Below are positions 60,481 through 64,000 of a stretch of 64,000 bases of DNA, one piece after another. The notes below the pieces were generated by a model. That model was not told where the DNA came from, ran no database searches, and was given only the letters and a program-made list of their open reading frames with translations. This DNA comes from Pseudomonas sp. DTU12.3. GTDB lineage: Bacteria > Pseudomonadota > Gammaproteobacteria > Pseudomonadales > Pseudomonadaceae. A program made the translations under genes and the position numbers. Each line of letters opens with the position of its first letter. Positions within the stretch are counted from its first letter, which is position 1. Where the stretch lies: assembly GCF_004124275.1 (NCBI RefSeq), contig NZ_CP027218.1, positions 5,465,001 through 5,529,000 on the forward strand, written 5' to 3'.

Positions 60481-61581
60481 TCAGATCCGACCAGCCGGTG
60501 CATACGGCGCCGGATCAATAATCGGCGCACGTCCGAGCATCACATCGGCAAACAACTGGCACGACGCCGGCGCCAGCACCAGCCCATTGCGGTAATGCCC
60601 GCAGTTCAGCCACAAACCCTCAAACCCCGGCACCCGGCCAATGTACGGAATCCCTTCCGGCGACCCCGGACGCAATCCCGCCCAGTGCCCCACAACCTCG
60701 GCATGCGCCAGCGCCGGCAGCAACTCCACTGCCGAAGCCTTGAGGCTTTCCAGCGCCACATCGGTCGGCGTCTTGTCGTAGCCTTCGTGCTCCAGCGTGC
60801 TGCCAATCAGGATATGGCCGTCGCGACGCGGAATCGCATAACGACCTTTGGCCAATACCATGCTCGGCAAAAAGTCCGCTGCACATTTGTAGAGAATCAT
60901 CTGGCCTTTGACCGGTTCGACCGGCAACGTCAGGCTCAGGGTCTTGAGCAGGTCGCCGCTCCACGCACCCGCCGTCAGCACAACCTGATCGCCATTGATC
61001 ACGCCTTGAGACGTCTCGACGCCGACAATCCGCTCGTCCTCGCGAACAAATCCGCTGACTTCGCACTGTTCGTGAATTGTCACGTTTGGCAGTGCCTGCA
61101 ACGCCGCTTTCAGCGATTTCACCAGACGCGGATTGCGCACGTTGGCCACATCAGCCATGTAGATCGCCCGTGAAAATCCACCACCTAGCACCGGCACCGA
61201 ATCGTGCGCCGCCGAGATATCCACAGCCCGCAGCGGACGACCTTCACGCTCAGCCCAAGCCAACGCTTCGGCTTCATCATCCAGATCCAGCCAATACAGG
61301 CCGGTGGTGTGCACTTCAGGATCGACGCCGGTATCGGCGAACAGACGCTCGCCGAGCTGTGGATAAAAATCCTGCGACCAGTGCGCCAGTGCGGTGACCG
61401 CCGGGCTATAGCGCCACGGATACAACGGCGAAACGATACCGCCGCCCGCCCAGGAGGATTCCTGGCCGAGGTTCGCGCGATCCAGCAGCACCACGCTGCG
61501 CACTTCGGAGGCGAGGTTGTAAGCGGTCAGCAGGCCAATCACCCCGCCACCGACAATCACCACTTGCTGTTGCCTGGTCAT
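60481..61581 (-). CDS. thiO: Glycine oxidase ThiO
   Basis: ThiO oxidises glycine to iminoglycine for the thiazole part of thiamine. The 366-residue flavoprotein has the FAD-binding GGGVIGLLTAYNLA near the start, the ESSWAGGGIVSPLYPW segment, and the C-terminal FAD/substrate region GHYRNGLVLAPASCQLFAD. I chose the ATG at 61581 at the start of the Rossmann strand. It lies 57 bases after pilE on the same strand, and shares this neighbourhood in P. aeruginosa; no other thi gene is near. Confidence 0.93.
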   Translation of the reverse strand: MTRQQQVVIVGGGVIGLLTAYNLASEVRSVVLLDRANLGQESSWAGGGIVSPLYPWRYSPAVTALAHWSQDFYPQLGERLFADTGVDPEVHTTGLYWLDLDDEAEALAWAEREGRPLRAVDISAAHDSVPVLGGGFSRAIYMADVANVRNPRLVKSLKAALQALPNVTIHEQCEVSGFVREDERIVGVETSQGVINGDQVVLTAGAWSGDLLKTLSLTLPVEPVKGQMILYKCAADFLPSMVLAKGRYAIPRRDGHILIGSTLEHEGYDKTPTDVALESLKASAVELLPALAHAEVVGHWAGLRPGSPEGIPYIGRVPGFEGLWLNCGHYRNGLVLAPASCQLFADVMLGRAPIIDPAPYAPAGRI

Positions 61582-61638
61582 GTTTGATCCAACCGTAAAA
61601 AAGACAGTGGGCGCAAAAGGCACCCGAAGATGTGCGCC

Positions 61639-62040
61639 TCAGCGGCCCCAGCAATCCTTGGTGGCAAGCCCGGTGGTCGCGTTGTTCATGCTTCTGACAC
61701 CGGTGTTGGTCAGGGTGAAATCCCCGCACTTGTCGGTGGCCATAGACGTACCCGTCTTGCGGGTGGCGGTCAGCAGGAAGGTCTGGTCAGCGATGGTCGG
61801 GGTAATGGTGTAGAAATCATTGCCCGTACTCAGACCGGTGACGCCGGTGTAGACATTGTTCTTGGTATAGAAACGTTCAAGGGTCTGCGCCTGCTCGGAC
61901 AGCAGCGACACCACTTCGGCACGGCGGCCCTTTTTCAGGTATTCGGTAAAGCTCGGGGCGGCGATGGTCATGACAATGCCGATGATCGCAATCACGATCA
62001 TGATTTCGATCAGGGTAAAACCGCGGTTGCTTCTACGCAT
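61639..62040 (-). CDS. pilE: Minor pilin PilE
   Basis: A 133-residue minor type IV pilin that helps prime pilus assembly. The leader MRRSNRG is cut before F8 and the spine FTLIEIMIVIAIIGIVMTIA follows, with the conserved Glu. Two cysteines (DKCG and DCWGR) can close a C-terminal disulfide loop. It lies 15 bases after pilY1 on the same strand; the pilY2 gene found between them in P. aeruginosa is absent. Confidence 0.93.
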   Translation of the reverse strand: MRRSNRGFTLIEIMIVIAIIGIVMTIAAPSFTEYLKKGRRAEVVSLLSEQAQTLERFYTKNNVYTGVTGLSTGNDFYTITPTIADQTFLLTATRKTGTSMATDKCGDFTLTNTGVRSMNNATTGLATKDCWGR

Positions 62041-62055
62041 GCCTCAAACTCTCGC

Positions 62056-64000
62056 TTACTGTATTTGTCGCCACATGATACGACGGCTACCGCCGCCGCC
62101 CTTTTCCACCAAGGTGGTGATGTTGCCGCTGGAATCGTTGAAGATCTTGCGCGTCGCGCCGTTGACGACAGCGTTCAGGGTCGGGATGCCACCCGTGAAT
62201 ATCACACCACTGGAAATCGTGTCATTGCTGTCGACCACGCCATCGCCGTTGGTATCGAGCACCGCATAGTTGAGCATCTTACCGCTGAATGCATCGACTT
62301 CGACCAGTTTGCCCGTACCAAAACTCGAACAGGGATCGGTGGTATCCACACTCGCCGTGGTGAAGAGGATACGTCCCAGAACCAGGCTGGCCTGATTGAT
62401 CACCCGTTCACCGATCAGCGCGCTGTTATACACCAACGGCAGGTACCAGCCCTTCTCTCCTGGATAAGTCGTATCGTTCTGCGTCGTTGTCACGAACTGC
62501 CCGCTACTGCCGGAGAAAACCCCCGTGATGGCTTGCGCCTGCAAACTGCTGACGGTGAGCTGCCCGGAGCCGCCATCGGCATCCCACACCGAATAGAACG
62601 CCTGCAAGTCCTTGTTGGTCTTGTCGGCCGTTTCGTTGAATTTACCGGTGCCGACAAAGATCTGTTTGCCGCCCAATGAGTTATCCGCCAGCAACGGCTG
62701 CGTGGTGATCGGCTGAGTTGCGCCGCCCGCCGCGGTGAACAACGGCTTCCCGGAAAACGCTACCCCCCAGCTATCGGTGGACGTTGCGCTCAGATCGAAC
62801 TTCCACAGCCGCCCTTTCAAGTCGCCGCCATAGGCGGCCTGGACCACGTTCGAGGAGTTGACCTTGAGCTTTACCGAGGACAAGCCGTTGGTGGTTTCCG
62901 TGCTGTCGATAACGATTTTCTTGATCAGCGAACCGTCGCGAACATCCAGAACATACAGCGCTGCCACTCCGGAGTTGCTGCCGTAACCGTTGGAAATGAA
63001 CGCCGCCCAGCGACCATCGGCCAAGCGTGCCACTTCGGGGCGGGCATAGGCATAACCCAGATCATTAAACACATTGGCAGTGTTGGCGGTCGTGGGTGCA
63101 CTGACCTCCCACAACGCGCGCAAAACGTTGCCCGCCGAGGCGTCGAACAATTGCAGTGCATAGAACGTCCTGCCCCCTGCCCCCGTACCGCCGATAGCAA
63201 GGGTTTTCCATGCGCTATTGAGTTGGGCGTCATACACGGCGACCTGCCCATCTACCAGAAACTTGTGGCTGACACCGTTGATGTAGGTTGGATCGGCGAT
63301 AAAACGCAACGACGGCAACACACTGGAAGGCATGTAGGCATAACGCCGGGTGCCGTTGGCCGAGTTGATGACGTTGACGAAGCCGTCGTTGGCGTTCGCC
63401 ACCAGACTGGCATTCATGTTTGCCGCTTTGGTGGTCAGGTAAGAGGTGTACGTGGTGTCGCCGGACAGATCGGATGCGGTTTTGTCCGAAGGCGACGCCA
63501 GTACCAACGGCGAGTTGATGATGTCGCCGAGCAGCACGCTGCGCACCTTGAGCCCGGTCTTGTTGGTACCTTTGCTCCACTCCACCAGATCATTGCCGCT
63601 GATGCCGGTGGGCAGACTCTGACCGAGCGTGGTCTGCTGAGTGGCGGAAAAGTTGCCGTAGGCCAGGGTTACTGCAGCGTTGCTGGTGGTGTTCCACGAT
63701 TGATAGGTCGGTGCGGTGGCGCCCGGGACGATGGTCGTATCAGTGGTCCAGAGTGTCGTCGAAGTATTCACCGCACCGGCCGCAGTGAAGCCGAATGACT
63801 TGATCGTGCCGCGCCAGTCCTTGGGGTCGTAGCTGGTCTGAAAATAGCTGGTGCCGCTGGCGAGCGTGGTGCCGCTGGTGACCCCACTGCCGCCGGAACC
63901 GGCCTTGGAGGTGATATCACTCAAGGCGGACGACAACGCGGCGTTGAGTCCCGTGCTGTCGGTCGCCTGGTAATACTTGCCCTGTCCGTAACTGGCGGCA
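62056..64000 (-). CDS. pilY1: Type IV pilus tip adhesin PilY1, C-terminal part (partial)
   Basis: The frame is open to the right edge, so only the C-terminal 647 residues are seen. They match the PilY1/PilC beta-propeller domain, with the calcium-binding loop DTNGDGVVDSND (DNA about 62228-62262) known to control pilus retraction, repeated blade segments such as GGTGAGGRTFYALQLFDAS and an aromatic-rich end. The N-terminal von Willebrand-like region and signal lie outside. It precedes pilE in the minor pilin operon. Confidence 0.93.
   Translation of the reverse strand, partial: AASYGQGKYYQATDSTGLNAALSSALSDITSKAGSGGSGVTSGTTLASGTSYFQTSYDPKDWRGTIKSFGFTAAGAVNTSTTLWTTDTTIVPGATAPTYQSWNTTSNAAVTLAYGNFSATQQTTLGQSLPTGISGNDLVEWSKGTNKTGLKVRSVLLGDIINSPLVLASPSDKTASDLSGDTTYTSYLTTKAANMNASLVANANDGFVNVINSANGTRRYAYMPSSVLPSLRFIADPTYINGVSHKFLVDGQVAVYDAQLNSAWKTLAIGGTGAGGRTFYALQLFDASAGNVLRALWEVSAPTTANTANVFNDLGYAYARPEVARLADGRWAAFISNGYGSNSGVAALYVLDVRDGSLIKKIVIDSTETTNGLSSVKLKVNSSNVVQAAYGGDLKGRLWKFDLSATSTDSWGVAFSGKPLFTAAGGATQPITTQPLLADNSLGGKQIFVGTGKFNETADKTNKDLQAFYSVWDADGGSGQLTVSSLQAQAITGVFSGSSGQFVTTTQNDTTYPGEKGWYLPLVYNSALIGERVINQASLVLGRILFTTASVDTTDPCSSFGTGKLVEVDAFSGKMLNYAVLDTNGDGVVDSNDTISSGVIFTGGIPTLNAVVNGATRKIFNDSSGNITTLVEKGGGGSRRIMWRQIQ

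Overview
The window is a piece of a Pseudomonas chromosome, most like the P. fluorescens group. The basis is GC-rich pseudomonad coding sequence throughout, gene order that follows the P. aeruginosa blocks pssA-ilvCHI-mrcB-phu-dksA-cbrAB-crcZ-pcnB-pan-pgi-acs and pilABCD-coaE-yacG-ndh-clpB-rluD-bamD-pilSR-thiO-pilE-pilY1, a PrrF small RNA, a CrcZ small RNA, and twelve paired REP elements of two pseudomonad types. It is almost all core genome. I see no prophage, insertion sequence, CRISPR array, transposase or toxin locus, and no clear pseudogene.

Layout. 1-4.9 kb (minus strand): end of msrP, then pssA and the branched-chain amino acid genes ilvI-ilvH-ilvC behind a good sigma70 promoter. 5-12.5 kb: a DUF4124 protein, yqcC, a TPR lipoprotein, PBP1B (mrcB), a kinase/ATPase fusion, and small proteins (pentapeptide, TfoX C-terminal, cNMP-binding). 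12.5-16.4 kb: an iron region with a Fur-controlled PrrF sRNA, a ChaN/PhuW lipoprotein and the heme ABC importer phuTUV behind a second probable Fur box. 16.4-20.5 kb: a Rieske protein, sfsA, an aminotransferase, dksA and gluQRS. 20.5-25.9 kb: the carbon-catabolite control module cbrX-cbrA-cbrB-crcZ with CbrB operator repeats and a sigma54 promoter. 25.9-34.4 kb: pcnB, folK, panB-panC-panD, pgi and acs. 34.4-40.6 kb: a DUF2236 protein, an RlmI-like methyltransferase, a large DUF748 envelope protein, a DUF2845 protein and a BON-domain protein.

40.8-50 kb: type IV pilus genes pilA (minus, sigma54 promoter) and pilBCD, then coaE, yacG, hypothetical and membrane proteins, a MOSC protein and ndh. 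50-51.4 kb: an EF-hand protein carrying EGKCG motifs, then a four-gene tRNA cluster (Asn, Pro, Lys, second Pro). 51.5-57.5 kb: clpB with a sigma32 promoter, pgeF, rluD, bamD and a PP0621-family protein. 57.4-64 kb: pilS-pilR, thiO, pilE and pilY1, which runs off the right edge.

The window links three regulatory circuits to their parts. CbrAB drives CrcZ, and a CA-rich Crc/Hfq-type site sits at the acs start. Fur controls PrrF and heme import. PilSR lies about 16 kb from the sigma54 promoter of pilA. The least ordinary items are the EF-hand protein with the EGKC signature of MNIO-modified peptides, an extra tRNA-Pro placed directly behind a terminator, REP pairs of two families sharing one spacer palindrome, and a sigma54-like promoter before a BON-domain gene. 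I found nothing that I would confidently call a new multi-gene system.
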